A stretch of 64,000 nucleotides of DNA from Laetiporus sulphureus 93-53 (Eukaryota > Basidiomycota > Agaricomycetes > Polyporales > Laetiporaceae): assembly GCF_001632365.1 (NCBI RefSeq), contig NW_024468510.1, positions 913,920-977,919 on the forward strand, read 5' to 3'. The translations under genes were made by a program, and so were the position numbers. The notes beneath the pieces are model-generated. The model was not told where the DNA came from. It made no database searches and was given only the letters and a program-made list of their open reading frames with translations. Shown here piece after piece: positions 47,843 to 58,264 of the stretch (position 1 is the first letter of the stretch; each line of letters starts with the position of its first letter).

Positions 47843-49386
47843 TCAGGACGATGCCCAACCGCCAACTGCATCTCCCTCCCATCCTGCGCCTTCCCATATC
47901 CGAATCCTCCAGAGTGCGATCGCGAGAGGGACCGTGTCTGCTCTCATTATCGTCTTCTCGTCAGAGCAAAGCAAGAATGCGTGGCTGCCCTTGTCGTCTC
48001 CATGAGGCCACGGTGTCTTTCTCTTTCGTTCATCTGGCGGGATCCTCGGGGTGCCCGTATGTGGAATGCTCACCCGAGCCGCACGCGCCTTCTGCGCATT
48101 CTCTTGAAACCTGTGCTGCCATTCGATTTTTAACAAGTCGCATAGCGCAGAGTGCAAAGCGGCGCGTTGGTTCCGCGAAGGGAAAAGAGAAAGACCATTG
48201 TAGAGGGGCACCTTGGATTGCGGGATAAGGGAGGAGAGACTGTCATCATCTTCAAATGTCTCAGGCCCAGTGCGGAGGAACTCAGACAATGGCGGAAGAG
48301 GTCGACTATACTGCGGCGGCGAATCTGCGACGGTTGGTGGATCCAGCGGCGCTGAGGACATTGATGGTTCCGGCCTTTTCTTGGTTAGTTGATCCCTGTT
48401 CAATGGAGGAACCACTAGCACGGCCACAGCGTTCTCATACGGTATGATACCGGTCGACCTCACTTGTTTGTATTCTGCGCGAGTAAGCCGCCGAATTAGT
48501 GGAAATTCTGTTGCCCCTTCGCGTCTGAAACGTAGACGTTCTGCAAGCACATGTATCTCTTGCAGCACGCGCAGCCTTAAAAGATGCGAGATCTGTCGTG
48601 GAAACTCGGAGTGCATGGTCACGTTGTTACTGAGACGTTTGTACCCTCCTGGGAGTAGGAGTGCCTAAGTGTCAATGCAGGACAATAACAAAATTCGCGA
48701 CGAACCTTTCTTAGATAGCTGCTCAAGGGCAGCATTTCTCAACACGATGTAGTATCCTGCGCCAGCCCTACGAGGCTTGAAATCAGGATGCTCAAGTCCA
48801 TCAGGAACTATAAGCTGAGCAGGCTTGCCAAAACTAAGATTGGGCAGACGCATCGGATAGAAGCGTAAAAGAAACGCTGATGACCTACCATTAGCAAGAT
48901 CGAAGACATTCGTTGGGATTGACGTACCGCTGGGTAGCATGCGTTTGGTAAGAAAGCATTGCCTCAGCGGAGTCGACAGCATACGCACTTCGGACAAGAG
49001 ACCGTAAGATAACGTAAAAAGGTACAGATGCATAAGTAGTGCGCACAGTAAGGGCTCGCATAGAAGGCACGTTCCTTCGCAGACATCGCACGGACAGGCT
49101 CGCTTTCATCGTCACTTCTTTGCTGCTTTGCCAGCAGCTTCTTCGAGAGTCTAAGACGAGGAGCGGCCGACTTCGTCCTCTGGTATTTCGAGAGAGCGAG
49201 GATCGGGTCAAGCGAGTCGACCACAATCGACTGCCTGCGACCCTCATGAGACAGCGGAGGACATTCTGGAGGGGATTCTAACGGACTAGCTTTCCGTCTT
49301 GGTCGCCTTTCGGGAAGTGCGGGCCTTGCATGCGGGATACGAGCATGCTTGAGTCGTACAAGGAGTCGTGGCAGAAGACGAGGCAT
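47843..49386 (-). CDS. Fungal protein of unknown function, probably mitochondrial
   Basis: I do not recognise a named family. The start is MPRLLPRLLVRLKHARIPHA at 49386, an Arg/Leu-rich, acid-free amphipathic N-terminus typical of a mitochondrial presequence. Exons join in frame. The core is SPYLRMLSTPLRQCFLTKRM, then LPSAFLLRFYPMRLPNLSFG, then VPDGLEHPDFKPRRAGAGYY, then LLLPGGYKRLSNNVTMHSEF. The long last exon is LRLRVLQEIHVLAERLRFRR, then Pro-rich sequence, then SLFPSRNQRAALHSALCDL. The motif of Met-Leu-Ser-Thr-Pro-Leu-Arg-Gln-Cys followed by thirty-odd residues and Pro-Arg-Arg-Ala-Gly looks like a conserved fungal core, but the assignment is from memory of similar proteins only. It is convergent with PRE3. 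Confidence 0.72.
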
Positions 49387-49822
49387 GTGTGCCTAGCGAG
49401 GGTATGTTTGGTGTCGCTCACGCGTCGCGCAGAACGTCTTGCTCCTCTCACTGCTGAGCATGGCTGCCTCCCTCTCTCCCTCTCATCTGTCCCCTGCATT
49501 TATGAACGATGTGGATGCTTCCATAGTCCTACAGTCCAAGACATTACGGGGGTGCTCGTGTATAACGCAGTCGCCCAATAGTAGGTCCTGCATATCGCAT
49601 CACTGATGGTGAACTCGAACACGCACAACGTAACCATATGCATCTCGGCGTGCATTATCTAGACACCGCCTCTGCCTCGTAGTGAACCCGGCTATCTTTG
49701 GCTTTGTGGGTCAGCCGGCATGCGAGCAGATAGGGTTCTGCCACTAGGGAGTTCACAAGACTACAAGTAGCGCATGGCTGAAGGGCGTTATCTCATGATA
49801 CTTTGTCCCCGCTGCTTTCACC
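49387..49822. other. Intergenic (divergent promoters)
   Basis: This lies between the mitochondrial-type gene and the oxidoreductase. No TATA box or repeat is recognised. Confidence 0.4.
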
Positions 49823-51458
49823 ATGGGTATCGACGTTGCAACCTACTCCGCTCAACCAGTTACGCTTGCAATCATAGGATGCGGGAGTCGTGGCCAGGTC
49901 TGCAATGAAGCTCGTTGTCTCTTCTCCACTCATCCTGCTGTTCATAATTGCCCGTTTCATATGAAGGCTTATAGCGCATATGCTATCGCGGAGCCGACCA
50001 AATGCAAGGTCGTCGCTATTGCTGAACCGCGGCCGAAGACGCGGAACCTTGTGGCTGAAGCGCATCTTGTTGATCAGACACTCGTCTTCAACTCATGGGA
50101 GGACTTGCTGAAGGCTTCTGAGGAGAATCTCAGAGCATCTGGGAAGCGTTTGGCCGATGCGGTCATTGTAGCCGTACAAGATTGCATGCATTTGGAAGTG
50201 ACGCTAGCCTTCGCTGAGCAAGGTTATCATATCCTCTGCGAGAAACCCATGGCGACCAGTATAGATGATTGTGTCAAGATGGAAGCGGCTGTGACGAAGG
50301 CCGGCATCGTCTTTGGTATGGGCCACGGTGAGTGATGCGCATTATCCATGGTCTGGCGTTGGAGTTCATCGCCCAATTCCCCAAGTTTTGCGGTACTCTC
50401 CTTACAATAAGGCTATATCCGATATAGTCTTCTCGGGCCAACTCGGCCAACTTGTAAACATAGTTCATCTCGAACCGGTAGGCTACTATCACTTCGCACA
50501 TTCATACGTTCGCGGCAATTGGGCAAGAGAGGAGGAGTGCTGCTTCTTTCTCATGACCAAGAGTTGCCAGTGAGGATCTCTGCTACCCGTTATCATAGCC
50601 TCAGCTAATCCGTATTTCCTTCAGCGATATCGACCTTCTGTGCCATTTGCTCAAGCCTGCTACTCCCAAACGTGTCCAGTCCTTTGGATCGTTGCTGCAC
50701 TTTCGCAAGGAGTCCAAGCCCAAGGAGGCAGGCGATGCTACCCGCTGCTTACATTGTTCTTATGAGCGGGAATGCCCTTACAGTGCCAAGAAGAGTATGC
50801 ATAAATATGTATTGCTTAGTCGCATCTCTATGTCTCATTATAACTCTCCAGTTTATTTGGATCCTGTTTCAAACGGACACACTGGGTGGCCTGCATCGAC
50901 GATCGTCGATGGCATGCCGGATATCGAGAATATCACGTTTGCTCTTCGGAATGGACGTTACGGACAGTGTGTCTATGAAAGTGATAACAACGTCTGTGAC
51001 AATCAGGTTGGTTCCGCCCTGTTCCAACGCATGTGTGGATTGATTCGTCTAACGTATTCTAGGTCGTCAACATGGAATTCTCTACTGGATCCACCGTCTC
51101 CTTCACGATGGTCGCGCAAACTGAGCGTATCTGTGAACGCCAGACGCGGATGCACTTCTCGCATGGCGAGATCATCGGAGACATGAACACCTTTACCGTC
51201 ACTGATTTCCGCACTGGGAAGACGACACATCATGCACCGAAGAACGAAGGCGGTAGCCACGGCGGCGGAGATCTCGGTCTTGTCCGAACTTTCGTCGAGG
51301 CCGTTCGTACCGGCAGACAGGATTTGCTTGGTACTGACGTGCGTGAGGTATTGAAGAGCCATCTGACTGTCTTCGCCACAGAGGAGAGCCGCAAGAAGGG
51401 CACGGTTGTCAACTGCGAGGAATTTGAGCGCGTGGCGAAAGCGGCTATTCTAGCGTAG
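49823..51458 (+). CDS. Gfo/Idh/MocA-family NAD(P)-dependent oxidoreductase
   Basis: This is a dehydrogenase acting on sugars, inositols or similar polyols; the substrate is unknown. The Rossmann start is VTLAIIGCGSRGQAYSAYA, interrupted by an intron after Gly-Gln. The family EKPMATS motif (YHILCEKPMATSIDDC) supplies the catalytic Lys. VLRYSPYNKAISDIVFSGQL and HFAHSYVRGNW follow. A Cys-rich insert (CLHCSYERECPYSAKK) precedes YLDPVSNGHTGWPASTIVDG. The C-terminal beta-sheet domain runs to EEFERVAKAAILA. Introns are near 49900, 50330, 50573, 50796 and 51006. The last 316 bases of coding sequence plus about 485 bp of 3' flank are duplicated 2.5 kb downstream around a LINE fragment. This copy is the complete one. 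Confidence 0.92.
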
Positions 51459-51943
51459 ACCGACCATTCTAGGAGCCTGTAGGCTACGAGCAGTGCCTGT
51501 TAGTGAGCTATCTAGCGGATGTGGAAATTATGTGATGCGAAGTAAACCATTCAGAACCATCTTGTGTGAACAGATTTTGAGAGTGAATGGAATTGCGTCG
51601 CCCATGCTGCCAGTCAGAAATGGCACTGAACTAGGCTCATAAATCAGCCTCCGTACAGGACTCAAACAGTCGTTCCTTATGATATTCAGCACTGAGTACT
51701 GAACGTTTGAACCCTGATCATGCCGTGGGCTCCCATTACAGGCTTGAAAGAGAAAACACGGCTTTCACTGATTGCCCCGAGCACACCGTGCCCGTGCGCA
51801 AAAACTTGGCGCGTTGCCGCTACTATTACCAGTCACATCATGATGAAAGCAGACTGATGAAGCCTTTTCCAGTGCACTGTCAACATATACTGCGTAAGTG
51901 AACCATACACTGTGCCACAAGCATAGCAGATGCTCATCCCGTG
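51143..51943 (+). repeat. Left copy of a 0.8-kb direct duplication
   Basis: This segment covers the last exon of the oxidoreductase from the RMHFSHGEI codons, its stop, and 485 bp of 3' flank. The same segment recurs at 53691-54492 with about 13 differences by eye. It ends where the T-run of the LINE fragment begins. Confidence 0.93.
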
Positions 51944-53690
51944 TTTTTTTTTTTTTTTGAGTACAATTTATATCCCGGCCCGAAGGGGCAGTCGGAGATG
52001 TGTAAATACATATCGTGTAACAACGGAGGACCAGACGCATCTGGGGGCGAAGAAGCTTAACGTACGGACACCAGGTCCCCACGGATGCAACAGAGCAGGC
52101 GTATAGTAGAAGGGCATGAAGCCCGGTAAGCTGTGTCATGGACCACGCAAACGCCGACAACCTAACATATGACATATGCATATGCCCAACCAACACGAAA
52201 ACTGCGCTGCGGCCAGTCCGTTGACTCGTTAGAAACACTGTTTAGGGGGGATCGAACCTCCAAGATACTCCCACCTAACTAACCTCATCACCCCTCTTGA
52301 GGGGGGGAGTTACCCAGTTGACTTTGAGGAGAGCTCGGCGGACCAGGGTTAGTGAACTGCACAACGGCGGACCGAAGGGCAGAAATGAGTTGGCAGCCAA
52401 AGAGATGTCGGGGTGGAAGGGGAGGAAACTAGAGGAAGTCGACAGTAGGAATGGGTGACGCGCGGCGAACCCTACCACGCAGCAGGCTGGATAAAAACTG
52501 ATCCCCTGCATTTAAGTGTTGCTACGCCGGCATGTTGATCCCGTATTCAGTGCGAGCATGCCTTGTGGTGACTGAGGGGAGCGGACGGGGGGCGCTAGAA
52601 ATGAAAAGACAAGGAAAGGAACGTGGGGGGGAGGAAGGTCGTGCCCGCTGCTACATAGCGACATCAGAGTCACCAGCGTTGGGCGGCACGGGGTGCTCGT
52701 GAGCAGTTGGTGGAGTGGGGCCAGCGTTCCGGAAGAGAGTGCGTTTGGAGCATTGGTCGGAGTCAGCGTGGTGGAGGCCATGGCAGTTCACGCAGCGCGC
52801 ATGAGCACAGGGGGTCTGAGGCGGTGCGATTCTCCTTCGCGCACATGGCGCACCGAGAGCGGTGCACCAATTTGAGGTGGCGGCTGGCACACACATGGCA
52901 CCAGGGTGGCTTCGTGCATCCCGCAGTGAGATAACTGTATCCCCAGCACCTCGTACACTGTCGGAGGTGTGGCTTATCATGTCAGCGCGACGTAGTGACA
53001 GGGGCACCGAAGGCGAAAAGGGGGGTCCGGAGGAGGGTAGTGAGGATGGAGCCATCCGGGTCCTCGAAACCAAGAACGACGAATGAGTGAGCACTGTCGA
53101 TTTGCTCAGGTCGACATGCCCAGCGTGGAGGTTGGGTGAGGTGGAGGCGCGCAAGTGCGGGGTTCTTCACGAGCTCATCCGACAAGGCCAGGGTCGAATG
53201 GACAGCATCGCCTGGGGCTGCCCGTGTGCTGACGTTACCGAGAAGGACCCTGGACCACTTGACGTTCCTGGAGATGTGGTGATCCGGATTGAGCCTGAGA
53301 GCAGTACGGATGGTCGGAAGGTGTTCGTCAATGCGGCGGTAGGATGTGGTGGCAGGAAAGGCCAGGACGATGTTGCCAGAGGAGCTTGGGTAGGCTGCAA
53401 GTGCAGTCAGTCCTCCAGCAGTCGGAACTGCAGCCAGTGCTGCGTTCACATCGCTGACAAGTTGGACGGGGGGTGGCTGAAGAAGATGCGCTGGTGCAGG
53501 GCCAGCAAAATGAACCACGTACCGCAGGGGCTCCGGGGCACGCTTGGGCCCAGGAGCCTTCGGGGGAGCGGGTGGGTTCGGGGTCATCACAGGAGGAGCC
53601 GGACGAGAAGGGGTGGCTGCCGCCGCGTACGAGCGCTTCTTGAGAGTGCCACGTACCTGAGGTTTGGACGGAGAGGGAGCCTTCACCTGC
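51944..53690 (-). mobile_element. LINE-type retroelement fragment (ORF1 plus 3' end, no RT)
   Basis: On the minus strand the insert runs from 53690 (5') to a poly-A tract, seen as 15 T at 51944-51958. Its first frame (53686 to 52982, opening without an ATG, so 5'-truncated) is Pro/Ala-rich then contains VVHFAGPAPAHLLQ and VLLGNVSTRAAPGDAV. After a frameshift come CCHC-like knuckles: QCTRCWGYSYLTAGC, CHVCASRHLKLVHRSRC and, after another shift, HARCVNCHGLHHADSDQC. This is the layout of ORF1 in Tad1-like fungal LINEs. The remaining 0.7 kb to the poly-A shows no reverse transcriptase or endonuclease. The element is non-autonomous by internal deletion or design. Confidence 0.8.
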
Positions 53691-54006
53691 GATGCGGATG
53701 CACTTCTTGCATGGCGAGATCATCGGAGATATGAACACCTTCACCGTCACTGATTTCCGCACTGGGAAGATGACGCATCATGCACCGAAGAACGAAGGCG
53801 GTAGCCACGGCGGCGGAGATCTCGGTCTTGTCCGAACTTTCGTCGAGGCTGTTCGTACCGGCAGACAGGATTTGCTTGGTACTGATGTGCATGAGGTATT
53901 GAAGAGCCATCTGACTGTCTTCGCCACAGAGGAGAGCCGCAAGAAGGGCACGGTTGTCAAGTGCGAGGAATTTGAGCGCATGGCGAAAGCGGCTATTCTA
54001 GCGTAG
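53691..54006 (+). pseudogene. 5'-truncated copy of the oxidoreductase last exon
   Basis: The frame is open from the breakpoint to the original stop, giving the C-terminal hundred or so residues (IGDMNTFTVTDFRTGKMTH through AAILA). It lacks the Rossmann domain, the catalytic motif and any native start, so it cannot be a functional enzyme. Replacements relative to the parent include Ser to Leu, Thr to Met, Arg to His, Asn to Lys and Val to Met; most come from C-to-T or G-to-A changes at CpG. Confidence 0.9.
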
Positions 54007-54492
54007 ACCGACCATTCTAGGAGTCTGTAGGCTACGAGCAGTGCCTGTTAGTGAGCTATCTAGCGGATGTGGAAATTATGTGATGCGAAGTAAACCATTC
54101 AGAACCATCTTGTGTGAACAGATTTTGAGAGTGAATGGAATTGCGTCGCCCATGCTGCCAGTCAGAAATGGCACTGAACTAGGCTCATAAATCAGCCTCC
54201 GTACAGGACTCAAACAGTCGTTCCTTATGATACTCAGCACTGAGTACTGAACGTTTGAACCCTGATCATGCCGTGGGCTCCCATTACAGGCTTGAAAGAG
54301 AAAACACGGCTTTCACTGATTGCCCCGAGCACACCGTGCCCGTGCGCAAAAACTTGGCGCGTTGCCGCTACTATTACCAGTCACATCATGATGAAAGCAG
54401 ACTGATGAAGCCTTTTCCAGTGCACTGTCAACATATACTGCGTAAGTGAACCATACACTGTGCCACAAGCGTAGCAGATGCTCATCCCCTGT
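53691..54492 (+). repeat. Right copy of the 0.8-kb direct duplication
   Basis: This is colinear with 51143-51943, including the 3' flank and its small open frame. Beyond 54492 the sequence is unique, while the left copy runs into poly-T there. Confidence 0.93.
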
Positions 54493-54600
54493 CATACAGA
54501 CCAACTTAGAATGTTAAAACGAAGCATGGCTGGAATACAACTACTGATGCGTGCAGCGGACATGCACGCCATAAATTAAGAATCGCACATCGGGAAAAGC

Positions 54601-55490
54601 GTGAAGTTCAGTCCCAGCGTGAGAAACGAGCAGTGGGACGAACACTTGCTTACTAAGCAAGTGGGAGAAGATCTCTTCCTCATCGCCACGACATTCGCTA
54701 CCACGCTGTGTAGCAGATTCTTCTCTCACCCTCCCACTCCTTGTTTCTTAGTGTGTAGCGGTGGTGTAGTTGTGCCTCCCTCGTCAGACAGCTACGCAGC
54801 CACTGTACGCTCGAGAGTTTCAGCTCAAATGCGCTCGGAAGCCCTGGATCGTCAGCCAGCGAATCAGGAGCCTGGCCATGTTGCCAGGACCCCGAACACT
54901 GACTATCCAGACCCCAAGCACTGCTCCTCGCGTGGATGTGTTCGCCTGGCTGAACCCTCTCCCCCCAACACACCGTCGTAGCACTTAACATTGCCCGGCT
55001 CACTCTTCCTTACCTCGCAAACAACCGCTCAGCTTAGGAAGCCTGTTATGAGCTTACACTTCCTGTAAGAGTGAAGTTCAGGACTAGCACGAGGAACAAG
55101 CACTAGACCGAATGCTGGCTTACTAAGCAGATGGACGAGAAAGAGACGCACTCACCTGACAAGGTGTCGCATCTATTCTCCTCACCACTACCTCGCATAC
55201 AGCTTGCTTCACAGCATTTCTCCCTCCCACCCACTCCTAGTAGTGTTCAGTGGTGGTGTAGTCATGCCACCTCTCGTTAGGCAGCTACGCCGCCACCTTA
55301 CGCTCGAGAGATTCAGCTCAGACACGCTCAGAACCCCAGATCATAGGCCAGCATCTCAGGTACCTGGCTCCCGGGGCAGGATTCCGAACACCCTTTCCGG
55401 ACCTTGAGCACTGCTCTCAGCGTGGATCCCTGACCCATGCACATGCTAGCTGAATCCTCTTCCTCTACACACATGGTCGACATATATCAC
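54601..55490. repeat. Two diverged tandem repeats, unit about 470 bp
   Basis: Units start at 54601 and 55071, both with GTGAAGTTCAG. They share ordered blocks: CTTACTAAGCA, a CCTCCCAC-CACTCCT tract, GTGGTGTAGT, CAGCTACGC-GCCAC-TACGCTCGAGAG, TTCAGCTCA and GAGCACTGCTC-type sequence. Similarity between blocks is low, so the duplication is old. A CTTAGGAAGC word recurs at 55034 and 55534, near the unit boundaries. No conserved reading frame is shared, so this is non-coding. Confidence 0.7.
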
Positions 55491-56153
55491 ATCTCTCCAG
55501 TACATCCTATATCACTCGACAGCATCCACTGCACTTAGGAAGCTGTAAGAAACATTTGGCAACCACTGCATGAAATCGTAGATTACGCATCGTGTAATAT
55601 GATGGCACTTTGCTTATTTCGCACATATTATGATCAGAAGTCACGTATATGTCAGGCTTTTGTGCATTTCCTTCTAATCTGCATATTTCACATCCAATGT
55701 AGTCGAATTACACATGTGTGGTTCCCGAGGTGCGTTAAGTATCTGAAAGGTCGAGGATATTATTACAGAAAGGTTTTCAGATAACGCATGCATGAAATTA
55801 TTAGTACGAATATGGTGCAGATCACTGCATGATCTGGACTCTGACGGCGTATATACTCCCCACCCCGACTCTACTCTCATGACTCGTCATTGACAACTAC
55901 AATCCCCATCCAGCCAGTCCATGTGCATATTGAGCCTTTGTTTCTTTCCCTCATAGCTTGCTACTACTTCCATCTTTCTCTCCCACTCCTCCAGTACCGT
56001 CCCAGGAAGTTGAAGACTTGTTATTCACGTGGACATGATGTCCGCCGTTTCCAGGGGTAAAGTGGCAGATCATGAACCACTGCAACTCTTTGTCACGGCA
56101 CATCATAGATCCTGCTAAAAGGCAAGGAAATGGCTGCAAGGTGCTAGCCGCGC
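55491..56153. other. Gene-free stretch in the transposon island
   Basis: This is AT-rich with no recognisable gene. Short frames (55599-55784, 55951-56169) show no conserved content. Confidence 0.4.
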
Positions 56154-56605
56154 TCAGTGACCTGCACAAAAACCAAAATAAGGACCTGCCACAAGGGGGC
56201 TAGGTCAAAAAGACATGCAGTGACATGCAGCCTACAAAAAGGGGCTCAAAGGGCCCATAGCCTTATGTCACAGAAAGAGGGAGTGAAGGCTTCTTAGGCT
56301 GCATGAAATAGATGAATGAATCTAAGGTCTTCCTTAGATCCTCATGTGCTTATATACATGTAGTGGTGGACCCTGGGTACCCTAACTATGGTGTACTTAC
56401 TGGGGTCCTGTCCTGTCTACATGTGAACATATTGCCAAAAATAGTAATGGTTCTGGACTTTGCTATAGCAACTATCTATAAAGGCCATGGATACACCAAG
56501 GTAATCCTACTTTACCCAATGAGATAATTGCCTGAAGGTGGTGCCACTATTTGAGTAGCTGAAGTGGTGCCACTTATTGAGTGGCCAATGGGGGTTCTGC
56601 CATAG
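56154..56605. repeat. CpG-free block, probable decayed transposon (solo-LTR-like)
   Basis: I find no CG dinucleotide in about 450 bp, whereas neighbouring genes have one every 10-20 bases. A TATATAC motif, followed by short repeated words built on GGTGCCACTATTTGAGTAGC (four loosely similar units, 56537-56670), recalls LTR regulatory DNA. No matching partner copy lies in the window, so the class is not proven. Confidence 0.5.
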
Positions 56606-57159
56606 CGCATATTCTAATGCTGGTGCTACTATTTGGCAGCCATGTAGTTAGTGCTGCTATTGAGCAGCGAATTGGGTGCTTGCTAGCTTGATGGTCCAAT
56701 GAGCATGGGTAAGCCTATTGTGGGCCAAAGAGTTCCATTCTGGGCAAGTGGCCTGGTGTCACGTGGCCAACGCCTGATAACTTCTGAATAGGGCAAGTAG
56801 CCAGTGTCATGTGACTGGGTGGCTGAATCATGGGTGCTTGGTGGTCATGTGGTAGATACAGTCATATCCGTGATGTATGTGGTGGTATTGTGCTGTTTGT
56901 CCAAGTATCCACTTTGTGAGACCAATATGAAGATTGGCATCTGAATAACCACTTATGGTTGCCAAATGATGACTTTATTGGTGCAAAAAGAAAGGTGCCA
57001 CTTAATACTGTGACACTCTTACATGCGTGGCTCTTCATCAGTAATGTCCGTGATCCTTCCTCCATGACGTGCACTGTCAATGACATTGTGTGCATACACA
57101 GATACATTTATGGAGTCAGCGAGATCACACGGGTGAAGGACCGCAGGTGTGTGCTAATC

Positions 57160-57647
57160 AGTGAGATGGCACGCTTGGTCGACGTCATCATCAACGAGGC
57201 ACTGCACGTGCATTCGACCTCTGGGATCGACCTTCTGCACGTAGCACCTAAGGGCAACAAAGAGGTGTGGAGTGAGGATGTGGAGATATTCAGGCTGGAA
57301 AGGTGGGGAGGGTGCGACAAAAATGAGATCCAGAAGGCTTCAACCTGTTCTCCTTCGAGCTGCAGTAGGTGTATTCTCGTTGTGCATGATGACTTGAGGC
57401 TCAAATTATGTTTACAGAGGACATATGTCGGCCGTAACCTGGCAAGCCTGGAGCTGCTTGTCATTGTCTCGTCCATCCTGCGCCAATACCACTTCATGCT
57501 GGAGGAGCCTGAAAAGAAGGTATGTGTCGATTAATCTATCCACACTGATCTCTGATGGCATGTCTTGCGATTCACTTCAAGACATGGCAAGGTTTCCTCT
57601 GCAAGCCAGTGCAATGTAAACTCAGCATGAAGCGGAGGACGGTGTGA
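57160..57647 (+). pseudogene. Cytochrome P450 relic (3' exons only)
   Basis: Joined exons give the I-to-L helix end of a fungal P450: VDVIINEALHVHSTSGID, then KEVWSEDVEIFRLERWGG, then GRNLASLELLVIVSSILRQY then HFMLEEPEKK, and after an intron QGFLCKPVQCKLSMKRRT, stop at 57647. The K-helix ExxR is ExxH (EALH). The heme-ligand Cys of the C-x-GRN loop is Tyr (TYVGRN). The meander and heme loop are frame-broken, and everything upstream of the K-helix is missing. The C-to-Y and R-to-H changes are both single transitions. It cannot bind heme normally. Confidence 0.82.
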
Positions 57648-58264
57648 TCAGGATTACATTATTCGGCCATGTCCTCGAACCTCATCGTCTCTGTCACTGC
57701 TACACCCGAAGACAAACTTTCGTGCTGTCCTTACTAAATGTCTGATGGGTCATTGTATTCCAATGTAATATGTATAATACGTTCATCATGCATGCCATCT
57801 CACATGGCAACTGCAAGTGATTTGAATGATCCGGAAGGCACCTGAGGTCCCTGCAGCCGCCAGCAGGGGAACCGGTATATACAGAATTATAGTAATTATT
57901 TATTGAGCATATGCAGGGGCTGTCAGAAAAATAGTCTCAGATTCTCCATAGATTTCACGCATCGCAAAACATATGTGAAATGACGATGTAACATGCTTGT
58001 AGTCAGTTCGACTTTGTATCATTCGCATCAAATTGCACTTTGTGTGAAATTTGCATGTGTTTTATTTGTAACTTGCATAAAATGCCCTTATTGCTACCAT
58101 ATTTTCACTTTTCGTGATCTGCGGTTTCACGCATTGAACAGAGTTCGCAAGCCCACGCACCGTGTAACAAAGCGGTGATGAAATGCATCACGACATCACA
58201 TGAGTGCATGCAGAAGTGCTTTTATCTGATCAAGATCAATCCTCTTCTGCTGCACTGCAGCATC
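57648..58264. other. Upstream region of the second MYND gene
   Basis: This region is AT-rich, especially 57880-58120, with no gene recognised. Confidence 0.4.

Noticed and set aside
51707..51901. 64-codon frame, identical in both copies of the duplication (also 54255-54449)
   Set aside because: It lies in the 3' flank of the oxidoreductase and is preserved only because the duplication is recent; no motif.
52240..52265. GGGATCGAACC, tRNA T-loop-like word
   Set aside because: It lies inside the LINE 3' region and no cloverleaf can be formed; it could be a chance match.
54601..54981. 126-codon frame in the tandem repeat
   Set aside because: The frame is not preserved in the second repeat unit, so it is unlikely to be coding.
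56959..57534. 191-codon frame as an intact gene
   Set aside because: Only its second part matches P450, with the heme Cys and ExxR lost and frameshifts. The first part has no recognisable content.
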